Assembly (NCBI GenBank): GCA_001797035.1
Contig: MGOE01000010.1
Coordinates: forward strand, 8,310-16,563
Direction of reading: 5' to 3'
DNA length: 8,254 nucleotides
From: Chloroflexi bacterium RBG_16_72_14
Lineage (GTDB): Bacteria; Chloroflexota; Limnocylindria; Limnocylindrales; CSP1-4
A program made the translations under genes and the position numbers. Below, in pieces: positions 1-5,734 of this stretch. Numbering within the stretch: position 1 is the stretch's first letter; each line of letters starts with the position of its first letter. The notes beneath the pieces were generated by a model that saw only the letters and a program-made list of their open reading frames with translations, searched no databases and was not told the DNA's origin.

Positions 1-27
1 CGGGACGGTGTCGGGCGTCGTCTCCAT
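1..27 (-). CDS. Possible 5' end of a minus-strand gene cut by the window edge
   Basis: An ATG on the minus strand at 27 opens a frame that stays open for nine codons (METTPDTVP) to the window edge. It begins 31 nt after the stop of the upstream HPr-like gene on the same strand. There is no good Shine-Dalgarno sequence. A -10-like TAGACT lies exactly 6 nt upstream of the ATG, the arrangement expected for a leaderless transcript. Nine residues are too few to assign a function, and the start itself is an inference from the promoter-like spacing. Confidence 0.3.
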
Positions 28-33
28 GCCACC

Positions 34-39
34 AGTCTA
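34..39 (-). promoter_or_regulatory. -10-like TAGACT, 6 nt before the ATG at 27
   Basis: On the minus strand TAGACT fits the TANNNT form of a sigma-70-type -10 element, and six bases separate it from the ATG. Transcription would then start at or next to the start codon. No clear -35 was found. The call rests on spacing and on similar arrangements elsewhere in the window (5605-5610 and 7788-7793). Confidence 0.25.
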
Positions 40-58
40 TGGCGCCCGGGGCGGAGCC

Positions 59-334
59 TCACGGATGGCAGACGCCGTCCTCGCACAAGGAACGCAGCGC
101 CTCGAGCGCGCCCACCTCGTCGGGCCCGTCCGCGGTGATGCGGATCCGCTCCCCGTTGCGAATGGCCGCGCTCACCAGGCCGATCATCGACGCCGCCGGG
201 ACTTCAGCCGTGCCGCTGTCCAGGCCCTGGATCGAGCACCTCGAGGCGTATGCGGTGGCCACCTGTTGGATCCGCAGCGCGGAACGCGGATGGAGGCCGT
301 ACCGATCGCGGAACACGGCATCAACGGCGATCAT
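59..334 (-). CDS. HPr-family phosphocarrier protein, divergent paralogue
   Basis: This 91-residue cytoplasmic protein has the length and layout of the PTS phosphocarrier HPr, which passes phosphate from enzyme I to EIIA domains. The active-site loop reads YGLHPRSA, placing the phospho-histidine at residue 15 and the following arginine at 17, both as in HPr. Pro16 and Ser18 replace the usual Ala16 and Pro18 (GLHARPA). Ser49 in ASMIG aligns with the regulatory Ser46 of Firmicute HPr, and the C-terminal half (IRITADGPDE and the last helix) is typical. A strong GGAGGT (341-346) lies 6 nt before the ATG, fixing the start. A second, canonical HPr is encoded at 5314-5598. With the altered loop this copy may serve a different partner or regulation; that is inference. 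Fold assignment is confident, precise role is not. Confidence 0.85.
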   Translation of the reverse strand: MIAVDAVFRDRYGLHPRSALRIQQVATAYASRCSIQGLDSGTAEVPAASMIGLVSAAIRNGERIRITADGPDEVGALEALRSLCEDGVCHP

Positions 335-387
335 CGGCGCACCTCCGGCTGCATGGCCGCCATCACGTCAAACCGTGGGATCGCCCG

Positions 388-399
388 CCTGGCGCCAGG
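388..399. repeat. 12-bp perfect palindrome CCTGGCGCCAGG between divergent genes
   Basis: The 165-nt gap between the left HPr-like gene and the plus-strand gene at 500 contains this perfect palindrome. Its half CCTGGCG recurs on the plus strand at 440-446 and 464-470. On the minus strand a -35-like TTGACG (366-371) lies between the palindrome and the HPr-like gene, but I found no matching -10. An operator for a dimeric regulator is possible. In DNA this GC-rich, chance is also a reasonable explanation. Confidence 0.25.
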
Positions 400-499
400 A
401 TCGTCCTGCCGGCGATCCCGATTCCTGCGAGATGGGGCACCTGGCGCGATACTGTGCGCCCGCCCTGGCGATGCCGTCCACGCTCCAGAGGAATCTCCC

Positions 500-829
500 A
501 TGCGCAACGTCCCCGTGATCGACGACCATCTCCGCGATCCCCTTCGCTTCGGGTGGTACGCCGTCGCGAATGCGCCGGTCCGCTACCGCGCCATCGAGCA
601 CGGCGACCTCCGCTTCGCGTGGACCGTGCCCCCCTACCTGCGGCCCGTGGCCGCGGGCACGATGATCCCCGCGTACTACGCCCTCGTCCTCCGCCTCACG
701 GCCATGGGCGACTGGCGGATCGAGGACATCAAGCCGTTCGAATGGGCCGATCATGCCGAGCGCTGGGCCCGAGGGCTGTGGCGCGACGCGCTCCAGCAGG
801 CCCGCCGGGGGAGAGACCGCGCCGGCTGA
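500..829 (+). CDS. Hypothetical protein, 109 residues, tryptophan-rich
   Basis: I do not recognise this protein. The frame is open further upstream, but the ATG at 500 is the sensible start: it has AGAGGA (487-492) 7 nt upstream, and the upstream part overlaps the HPr-like gene on the other strand. Codon choice is strongly G/C at third positions, as in the surrounding genes, supporting real coding. The product is soluble-looking, with no signal peptide or membrane segment. It has six tryptophans and several aromatic clusters (FGWYAV near 18-23, PAYYALVL near 58-65), an amphipathic C-terminal helix (AERWARGLWRDALQQ, about 86-100) and an arginine-rich tail. It converges with the EIIC gene across tandem hairpins at 854-925. 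Nothing in the sequence ties it to the PTS beyond position. Confidence 0.7.
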   Translation: MRNVPVIDDHLRDPLRFGWYAVANAPVRYRAIEHGDLRFAWTVPPYLRPVAAGTMIPAYYALVLRLTAMGDWRIEDIKPFEWADHAERWARGLWRDALQQARRGRDRAG

Positions 830-853
830 CCGGTCACCGGGCCGCCCTTGGCC

Positions 854-880
854 TCCCGGCCGGCGCCCCGGCCGGTGGGA
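854..880. terminator. GC-rich hairpin, first of a tandem pair
   Basis: Left arm TCCCGGCCGG (854-863) and right arm CCGGCCGGTGGGA (868-880) pair around a four-base loop, with one bulged T at 876. It lies 24 nt after the stop of the 109-residue gene, so it may end that transcript. There is no T-run after it, so termination is inferred from stem strength and position alone. Confidence 0.4.
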
Positions 881-887
881 ACCCGGA

Positions 888-925
888 TGACCGTCCGCCC
901 GGGCGTGGCCCGGGGCGGACGGTCA
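888..925. terminator. Long bidirectional hairpin between convergent genes
   Basis: Arms 888-904 (TGACCGTCCGCCCGGGC) and 908-925 pair perfectly except for one bulged base, around a 3-nt GTG loop, giving a stem of 17 base pairs. It sits 15 nt beyond the EIIC stop codon on the minus strand and 58 nt beyond the stop of the plus-strand gene, so it can serve both transcripts. No T-tract follows on either strand, which is common in very GC-rich genomes. This is the strongest secondary structure noted in the window. Confidence 0.65.
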
Positions 926-940
926 GTGCGGCGACGGAGG

Positions 941-2440
941 TCAGGCGTGCGCCTGGGCCTCCGGGGTCTCGACGGGGGCGCGCTCCGACGTGCCGGGCAG
1001 CCACCCGGTATCGACGTAACGCTTCTGGAACCAGCTCGCCACGACGAGCAGGGCGACGCACAGGATCGCGATCGCCCCGGCGGCCGCGACACCCTCGATC
1101 CTGGCCAGGCTCCCGACGAGGTAGCCGAACCACTGGAAGTCGGCGTCGCCGAACGTCGTGTTCTGGAACCCGATGCCACTCATGACCGGGACCAGGAACG
1201 CGGCGAGCAGCGTGATGAGCAGGCCGTTGACGAAGCCACCCGCCATCGCCCCGCGCCGGCCGCCGGTGGCGTTGCCGAACACGCCGGCGGTGCCGCCGGT
1301 GAAGAAGTGGGGGATCATCCCCGGCAGGATCAGCGGGATGGCGAAGGCCGCGCCCACGCCGACCCACAGGATCCCGAAGCCCACCAGGCCGCCGACCACG
1401 CTGGCGAGGAAGCCGACGAGCACGGCGTTGGGGGCGAACGGGAAGGAAACGGGGCAGTCGAGCGCCGGCACGGCACCCGGGATCACCCGCTCGGCGATCC
1501 CGGCGAAGGCCGGGACGATCTCGCCCAGGATGGTGCGCACGCCGAGCAGGATGACGGCGACGCCACCACCGAACACGAGCGCGTTGTTGAACATCAGGGT
1601 GAGGAAGCCCAGGATGCCGCCCGCGCCGCCTCCGGCAGCGCTGCTGCCCATGGCCGTGCTGACGGCCTCGAGGGCGGCGGCCTCGCCGACGCGGAGCCAG
1701 AACACGATGGACAGCAACAGGTAGATGACGATCATCGCCACCGCCGTGCCGACCATCGGGTCGCGCAGGAAGCGGAGGCCCTGCGGGAACTCCATCTCCT
1801 CGGTGCTCTTGCTGCCCCTGCCCACGAGCTGGCCGGTGACGCCGGCTGCGATGTAGCCCAGTGTCCCGAAATGGCCCATCGCCACCTTCTGGTTGCCGGT
1901 CACGCGACGCATCCAGGGCATCGAGAACGCCGGCATGATGACCATCATCGTGGCCAGGCCGAAGGCTGCCACGATGATCTGGACCCACGAGTCGACCTTC
2001 GCGTTGTACAGCACGACCGTCAGCACGGTCGCCATGAACAACATGTGATGGCCGGTGAGGAACACGTAGCGCAGCGGCGTGAGCCGCGCGATGATCAATG
2101 ACCCGATCACCCCGATGAACATCGCGAACGCAACGTTCTGGGCGACCTCGGGGATGTCATTGGCGATCGCCGTGATCGCCTCGTTGGTGGGGACGACGCC
2201 CTCGACGCCGAACGCGCCGGTGATCAACGCCCCGAGCGGGTTCAGCGCGCCGATCACGGCGCCGGCACCGATGCCCAGGATGATGAAGCCCAAGGTGGCC
2301 TTGAGCGTGCCGCCGACGATGTCGCCGATGCCCTTGCGGGAGGCAATGAGGGCGACCATCGTCATGATGCCGACGAGGTACGCCGGCACGCCGAAGATGT
2401 CGCGTGCGATCCAGTTGATCAGGTAGTTGAGCTGGTCCAA
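941..2440 (-). CDS. ulaA: PTS EIIC membrane permease, L-ascorbate (UlaA/SgaT) family
   Basis: This is the membrane channel of an ascorbate-type PTS, which moves substrate inward while EIIB phosphorylates it. The protein (499 residues) is hydrophobic with about ten or more membrane segments. It carries family landmarks: LTGHHMLFMA near 128-137, GHFGTLGY at 189-196, GSKSTEEM near 209-216, PNAVLVGF near 337-344, and the PHFFTGG...GNATGGRRGA stretch at 377-398. Length is slightly above E. coli UlaA (about 465), mainly through a polar C-terminal tail. The first in-frame TTG (2447-2449) abuts AGGAGG (2450-2455) with no spacing, so I prefer the TTG at 2438-2440, which is 9 nt from that ribosome-binding site. 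It is the last gene of the EIIA-EIIB-EIIC operon. Family assignment is firm; ascorbate as substrate is inferred, since related permeases may carry other sugars or polyols. Confidence 0.93.
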   Translation of the reverse strand: MDQLNYLINWIARDIFGVPAYLVGIMTMVALIASRKGIGDIVGGTLKATLGFIILGIGAGAVIGALNPLGALITGAFGVEGVVPTNEAITAIANDIPEVAQNVAFAMFIGVIGSLIIARLTPLRYVFLTGHHMLFMATVLTVVLYNAKVDSWVQIIVAAFGLATMMVIMPAFSMPWMRRVTGNQKVAMGHFGTLGYIAAGVTGQLVGRGSKSTEEMEFPQGLRFLRDPMVGTAVAMIVIYLLLSIVFWLRVGEAAALEAVSTAMGSSAAGGGAGGILGFLTLMFNNALVFGGGVAVILLGVRTILGEIVPAFAGIAERVIPGAVPALDCPVSFPFAPNAVLVGFLASVVGGLVGFGILWVGVGAAFAIPLILPGMIPHFFTGGTAGVFGNATGGRRGAMAGGFVNGLLITLLAAFLVPVMSGIGFQNTTFGDADFQWFGYLVGSLARIEGVAAAGAIAILCVALLVVASWFQKRYVDTGWLPGTSERAPVETPEAQAHA

Positions 2441-2462
2441 GTGGAACAACCTCCTGTTCCCT

Positions 2463-2479
2463 TCGCCGCCCCGCGGCGA
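2463..2479. other. Small intercistronic hairpin between EIIB and EIIC genes
   Basis: TCGCCG (2463-2468) and CGGCGA (2474-2479) form a perfect 6-bp stem with a five-base loop in the 84-nt spacer between the EIIB stop and the EIIC start. It begins about 8 nt upstream of the EIIC ribosome-binding site on the minus strand. It could stabilise or attenuate the operon mRNA, or be incidental in GC-rich sequence. Confidence 0.25.
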
Positions 2480-2524
2480 GCCTCCAGGTCCGATCGGTTC
2501 CTCCGTCCGACCGCCAGGGCCGGA

Positions 2525-2803
2525 TCAGGGAGTCCCGATGGCCGCTCCCAGCTTCTCGACCATCTCCCGCAGGTCGATGAAGTTGGAGATCGTAACGATC
2601 CTCGGCTTGACCCCCACGAGTTGCTGGGCAAGCTCCTCGGAGGTGAGGATCAGGTCGGCGGTCGACGCGAGGGCGCGTGCGGTCCCGATATCGGCGACCT
2701 CGAGGTCGGCCTGGAGGCCGAGCTCCTTGAGGGCCTTCTCGGCCTGCATCCGGAGGATGAGACCGGAACCGAGGCCCATGCCGCAGACCGCCAGGATCTT
2801 CAC
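2525..2803 (-). CDS. ulaB: PTS EIIB component, ascorbate (UlaB) type
   Basis: This 92-residue cytoplasmic protein accepts phosphate from EIIA on a cysteine and passes it to the substrate bound by EIIC. The N-terminus MKILAVCGMGLGSG holds the phospho-cysteine (Cys7) in the P-loop-like CX5 signature of the lactose/ascorbate/galactitol EIIB fold, matching UlaB (CGNGQGSS) in position and total length. The rest alternates helices and strands, including a DLILTSEELA strand-loop near 50-59. The start is GTG (2801-2803), with AGGAGG at 2816-2821, 12 nt away, a slightly long spacing. An ATG nearer that site is out of frame and reaches a stop after four codons. It lies 51 nt after the EIIA gene and 84 nt before the EIIC gene on the same strand. 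Confidence 0.92.
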   Translation of the reverse strand: MKILAVCGMGLGSGLILRMQAEKALKELGLQADLEVADIGTARALASTADLILTSEELAQQLVGVKPRIVTISNFIDLREMVEKLGAAIGTP

Positions 2804-2854
2804 TGGTGTTGCATCCCTCCTTTCAACGGGTCACGCCGAGCCTTCGGTGTGCCC

Positions 2855-3382
2855 TCATGCGTGCGCCGCATCCGGCGCATGGTCAGGTTGTCCGGCCGCG
2901 CCGCCCTCGTAGGCAGCGATGAGCGACCGGACGGTCCGCGGATCGCCCGCGCGGAGCAGCGCGGCGCGCCGCCCCTCGTCGGTCAGGAAGTCCGCGAGCG
3001 TTGCCAGGGCGGAGACATGGCCCTCGTCGTCGGGTGCCGCCAGCCCGACCACGAGCGAGACCGGGTCGTTGGTGCGGTGACCGAACTCGACCGGCCGGGC
3101 GAGCGTGACCAGGCACATGCCCGCCCGGTGCACGGCGGGTGAGGGTCGCGAGTGGGCGAGCGCGATCCCGGGCGCGATGACGATGTACGCACCGAGCGTC
3201 TCGACCGTGGCGATCATCTCGTCGGTATAGGCATCGCTGGTGGCGCCGCTGGCCACGAGAGCCCGGCCCGCCGCGCGGATGGCCTCGCGCCAGTCCGCCG
3301 CTCGCGCGCCGATCGTGATCGCGGATTCGGGAAGCAGACCCCCCAGGGAAGCCCCAGCTCCGGACGACAGTTGCGCGTCCAT
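2855..3382 (-). CDS. ulaC: PTS EIIA component, mannitol/fructose-type (UlaC-like)
   Basis: This 175-residue cytoplasmic protein relays phosphate from HPr to EIIB. It has the EIIA type-2 fold shared by mannitol, fructose, PtsN and UlaC proteins. The signature IAPGIALAHSRP places the phospho-histidine at residue 77, preceded by the typical ETLGAYIVIAPG segment. PVSLVVGLAAPDDEGHVSAL (about 107-126) and LADFLTDEG (128-136) are also typical. It is about 20 residues longer than E. coli UlaC, with a loose N-terminal extension and an alanine/proline-rich tail. The ATG at 3380-3382 has only a closely spaced GAGGTG (3385-3390), and a TATAGT -10-like element ends just 10 nt upstream, so the transcript may have almost no leader. 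It is the first gene of the operon and is divergent from ptsI. Confidence 0.92.
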   Translation of the reverse strand: MDAQLSSGAGASLGGLLPESAITIGARAADWREAIRAAGRALVASGATSDAYTDEMIATVETLGAYIVIAPGIALAHSRPSPAVHRAGMCLVTLARPVEFGHRTNDPVSLVVGLAAPDDEGHVSALATLADFLTDEGRRAALLRAGDPRTVRSLIAAYEGGAAGQPDHAPDAAHA

Positions 3383-3392
3383 CCCACCTCGG

Positions 3393-3442
3393 ACTATACA
3401 TGGCGACTGCTAGCCAGTATCCGAGCATCATGGGTCCGGCAA
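3393..3442 (-). promoter_or_regulatory. Candidate promoter region of the EIIA-EIIB-EIIC operon
   Basis: Two -10-like elements lie on the minus strand in the 134-nt divergent spacer. TATAGT (3393-3398) ends 10 nt before the EIIA ATG and would give a nearly leaderless mRNA. GATACT (3416-3421) has TTGCCG (3437-3442) 15 nt further upstream as a possible -35, a short spacer. I cannot tell which is used. The same spacer must also hold the ptsI promoter on the plus strand, where I see only a weak GATAGG (3449-3454). Confidence 0.35.
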
Positions 3443-3516
3443 TCGTGCGATAGGTGCGATGGACCCCACCGGGGCGGGCCGGATGCCGCGTCCGGCGGGC
3501 CGGACGGAGGTGAGCC

Positions 3517-5298
3517 GTGTCGATGCGGCAGTTCGCAGGTGTGGCTGCGTCCGCCGGGGTGGCCGCCGGGCCGTGGGTACGGATCTCCCCCCGGGCCGGC
3601 CCGAAGGGCCGCCGGATCGATGCCACCGAGGCCGAGGCGGAGATCTTGCGCCTCGAGGTCGCGGCCGCTGCCGCGGCGGAGGAGCTGGACGCGCTCGCGG
3701 CCAGCGTGTCGGCGGACGGGCATCCGGACGAGGGTGCGATCTTCGGGGCCCAGGCCGCGATGGCTCGCGACCCCGCCCTGACGGCGATGGCCGCGGACCG
3801 CGTCCATGACGGCCACGACGCGATCGGGGCGATCGGGGCCGCCGGAACGGATCTTGCCGACCAGCTGCGGGCGCTCGGAGACGAGCTGCTGTCCGCCCGA
3901 GCCGCGGACGTGGAGGACGTCGCGGGGCGCATCGCCGGCCGGCTGGCCGGCCGTACCGCTGCCGCTCCCACGCTGCTCGAGCCCGCGATCGTCGTGGCCA
4001 CGGATCTCTCGCCGTCGGTGACGGCGATGCTGCCGCGCGACCGCCTGCTCGGCCTGGCCCTCGAGGCAGGATCGCCTACTGCCCACGCCGCGATCCTCGC
4101 CCGTGCCTACAGCATCCCCGCGGTCGTCGGGGTCGCGGGGCTGCTGGCAGGTCTCGAGGACCACCTTGCCACGCCGCCGGAGGAGGGCTCGGGCACGGCA
4201 CCCGGGTCGGGCACGCTGTGGATCGACGGTGGCGCGGGGGAGGTCGTCCTCGACCCGGACCGGCCGACGGCCGAACGCCTCGCAGCCCTGCGCCGGGAGG
4301 CCGACCAGGCCTCACGGCGGGCGCTCGCGGAGGCAGACCTGCCCGTCGCGACGCGCGACGGGACGACCGTGTCGTTGCTCGCGAACATCGGCACCCCGGC
4401 CGAGGCGGACCGCGCCGTCGCCCTGGGCGCGCACGGCGTGGGCCTGTTCCGCACCGAGTTCCTGTTCATCGAGCGGCCCCAGCCCCCGACCGAGGAGGAG
4501 CAGCTCGCCGCGTACCGGGCCGTCGTGGACGCGTTCAGGCCCCATCCGGTGACGATCCGCCTGCTGGACGTCGGCGGCGACAAGCCGATCCCGTACCTCG
4601 CGATCCCGGACGAGGCGAACCCGTTCCTCGGCGTCCGCGCGCTCCGGCTGGCGCCCGAGCGCCCGGACCTGTTCGTCGCCCAGCTCCGTGCCGCGATGCG
4701 TGCCGCCGCGCCGGGTCGGGATGGTGTGGCGCCGACGGTCAAGGTCATGGCGCCGATGGTCGCCGACGCCGGGGACGCGGAGCTCCTGCTCCAGCTGGCT
4801 GCGCGTGCACAGGCCGAGCTCGCGGCCGAGGGCCTGCCGCACGGGCCGGTCGTTCTGGGGGTGATGCTCGAGATCCCGGGCGCCGTCCTGGTCGGGGACA
4901 CCTATCTCGGCCGGCTCGGCTTTGCCAGCCTTGGCACGAATGACCTGCTCCAGTACACGCTGGCAGTGGATCGCGGGAACCCGGCCCTCGCCCGATACCA
5001 GGACCCGATGCACCCGGCGCTCCTGCGGCTGGTCCACGAGGCGGTGCAGCGATCGGCGCGGGCCGGCGCCGAGTTGTCGGTGTGCGGCGAGATGGCGGGC
5101 GATCCTGTCGCGGCACTGGCGCTGGTCGGGCTCGGGATCCGGCACCTCAGCATGGCGAGCGGGAGCCTCGCCGTCGTCCGCCGGTCGATCCGGTCAGTCG
5201 ACCTCGCGACGCTCGAGCGCGAGGCGACGGCCGCGCTGGATGAGCCGTCGGCGGCCGTCATCCGGCGACGCTTCGCGGGACTCGCCATCACCGCCTGA
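3517..5298 (+). CDS. ptsI: PTS enzyme I (phosphoenolpyruvate-protein phosphotransferase)
   Basis: Enzyme I autophosphorylates from phosphoenolpyruvate and charges HPr, the first step of every PTS. The 593 residues contain all family landmarks in order. These are an N-terminal HPr-binding helical region, the swivelling domain with phospho-His190 in GSPTAHAAILAR (E. coli His189), then the PEP-binding TIM barrel with FRTEFLF (Arg312), LDVGGDKPIPYL (352-356 core), GTNDLLQYTLAVDR (from Gly473) and CGEMAGDP (Cys523). It is about 18 residues longer than E. coli EI, partly from a Gly/Pro/Ser/Thr-rich insertion near 219-233 after the swivelling domain. The GTG at 3517 lies 5 nt after GGAGGT (3506-3511); an in-frame ATG at 3523 is the alternative. 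It is divergent from the permease operon and convergent with the canonical HPr gene 15 nt downstream. Confidence 0.96.
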   Translation: MSMRQFAGVAASAGVAAGPWVRISPRAGPKGRRIDATEAEAEILRLEVAAAAAAEELDALAASVSADGHPDEGAIFGAQAAMARDPALTAMAADRVHDGHDAIGAIGAAGTDLADQLRALGDELLSARAADVEDVAGRIAGRLAGRTAAAPTLLEPAIVVATDLSPSVTAMLPRDRLLGLALEAGSPTAHAAILARAYSIPAVVGVAGLLAGLEDHLATPPEEGSGTAPGSGTLWIDGGAGEVVLDPDRPTAERLAALRREADQASRRALAEADLPVATRDGTTVSLLANIGTPAEADRAVALGAHGVGLFRTEFLFIERPQPPTEEEQLAAYRAVVDAFRPHPVTIRLLDVGGDKPIPYLAIPDEANPFLGVRALRLAPERPDLFVAQLRAAMRAAAPGRDGVAPTVKVMAPMVADAGDAELLLQLAARAQAELAAEGLPHGPVVLGVMLEIPGAVLVGDTYLGRLGFASLGTNDLLQYTLAVDRGNPALARYQDPMHPALLRLVHEAVQRSARAGAELSVCGEMAGDPVAALALVGLGIRHLSMASGSLAVVRRSIRSVDLATLEREATAALDEPSAAVIRRRFAGLAITA

Positions 5299-5306
5299 CG
5301 GGCGGT
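5290..5306. terminator. Short hairpin over the ptsI stop codon
   Basis: ACCGCC (5290-5295) and GGCGGT (5301-5306) pair perfectly around TGACG, so the ptsI stop codon sits in the loop. It lies in the tight junction between the convergent ptsI and HPr genes and could end either transcript. No T-run follows, so this is a weak call. Confidence 0.3.
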
Positions 5307-5313
5307 CGTCGGA

Positions 5314-5598
5314 CTACGCCTCCGCCGCCTCCCCGAGCCCCGCCTCGATGAGGTCGCGCAGCGTGGCGAGCGCCGCGTCCGCGTCCGGCCCGTCGGCCGT
5401 GATGCGCACCCGGTGCCCGCTGAGCACGCCGATCGTGAGCAGGAACAGGATGGACTTGGCATCGACGGCGCGCGAGCTGCGGTCGAGGTTCTCGATCGTG
5501 ATCCGCGACTCGAAGCGCGCCGCCGCCTCGGTGAACGTCGTCGCCGGTCGCGCGTGGAGTCCGCTGGGGTTCCGGACCCGGACGTCGATGCTGGGCAC
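5314..5598 (-). CDS. ptsH: Phosphocarrier protein HPr, canonical
   Basis: This 94-residue cytoplasmic protein is the general PTS phosphocarrier between enzyme I and the EIIA component. The active site GLHARPA is fully canonical, with phospho-His15 and Arg17. Ser49 in AKSIL aligns with the Ser46 site that HPr kinase modifies in Firmicutes; whether it is phosphorylated here is unknown, and no HPr kinase is in the window. The IENLDRSSRAVDAKS segment and HRVRITADGPD strand are typical. Start is GTG (5596-5598). There is no convincing ribosome-binding site, but TAGGCT at 5605-5610 lies 6 nt upstream, consistent with a leaderless message. The gene converges on ptsI, leaving 15 nt between stops, so it is transcribed separately from enzyme I, unlike the ptsHI order of many bacteria. 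Confidence 0.94.
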   Translation of the reverse strand: MPSIDVRVRNPSGLHARPATTFTEAAARFESRITIENLDRSSRAVDAKSILFLLTIGVLSGHRVRITADGPDADAALATLRDLIEAGLGEAAEA

Positions 5599-5604
5599 GG
5601 GTCA

Positions 5605-5634
5605 AGCCTATCGCAGCGCGCACCATCGGGTCCA
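5605..5634 (-). promoter_or_regulatory. Candidate ptsH promoter, leaderless type
   Basis: On the minus strand TGGACC (5629-5634, four of six matches to TTGACA) and TAGGCT (5605-5610, fitting TANNNT) are separated by 18 nt. Six bases separate the -10 from the GTG start, so transcription is predicted to begin at or next to the start codon. This explains the missing ribosome-binding site. Confidence 0.4.
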
Positions 5635-5641
5635 CGGCGGA

Positions 5642-5656
5642 GCAGGCTGGGCCTGC
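5642..5656. promoter_or_regulatory. Inverted repeat GCAGGC-TGG-GCCTGC in a divergent spacer
   Basis: A perfect 6-bp inverted repeat with a 3-nt centre lies 7 nt upstream of the candidate ptsH -35, in the 136-nt gap shared with the plus-strand gene at 5735. It could be an operator for either gene. It is short enough to occur by chance in such GC-rich DNA. Confidence 0.2.
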
Positions 5657-5734
5657 CGGCACTGGGCGGCGCGCGACCCGGGAGCGACGCTGTGATGCAG
5701 ACGCCGGCGAGGTCGCCGCGAGGAGGTGGTCCAC

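Noticed and set aside
8..499. Upstream extension of the open frame that contains the 109-residue gene
   Set aside because: It overlaps the well-supported HPr-like gene on the other strand, and the ATG at 500 has its own ribosome-binding site.
834..2101. Long open frames on both strands across the EIIC gene
   Set aside because: Their translations are Arg/Gly/Asp/His-rich low-complexity text typical of shadow frames in 70% G+C DNA, while the EIIC frame carries clear family motifs.
2447..2449. TTG as the EIIC start
   Set aside because: It directly abuts AGGAGG with no spacer; the TTG at 2438-2440 has a 9-nt spacing in the same frame.
2883..4164. Long minus-strand frames crossing the EIIA gene, the divergent spacer and the start of ptsI
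   Set aside because: They overlap recognised EIIA and enzyme I coding sequence, show no domain, and would erase the promoter region.
5726..5728. GTG as the start of the NTF2-like gene
   Set aside because: It overlaps the AGGAGG ribosome-binding site; the ATG at 5735 is correctly spaced.
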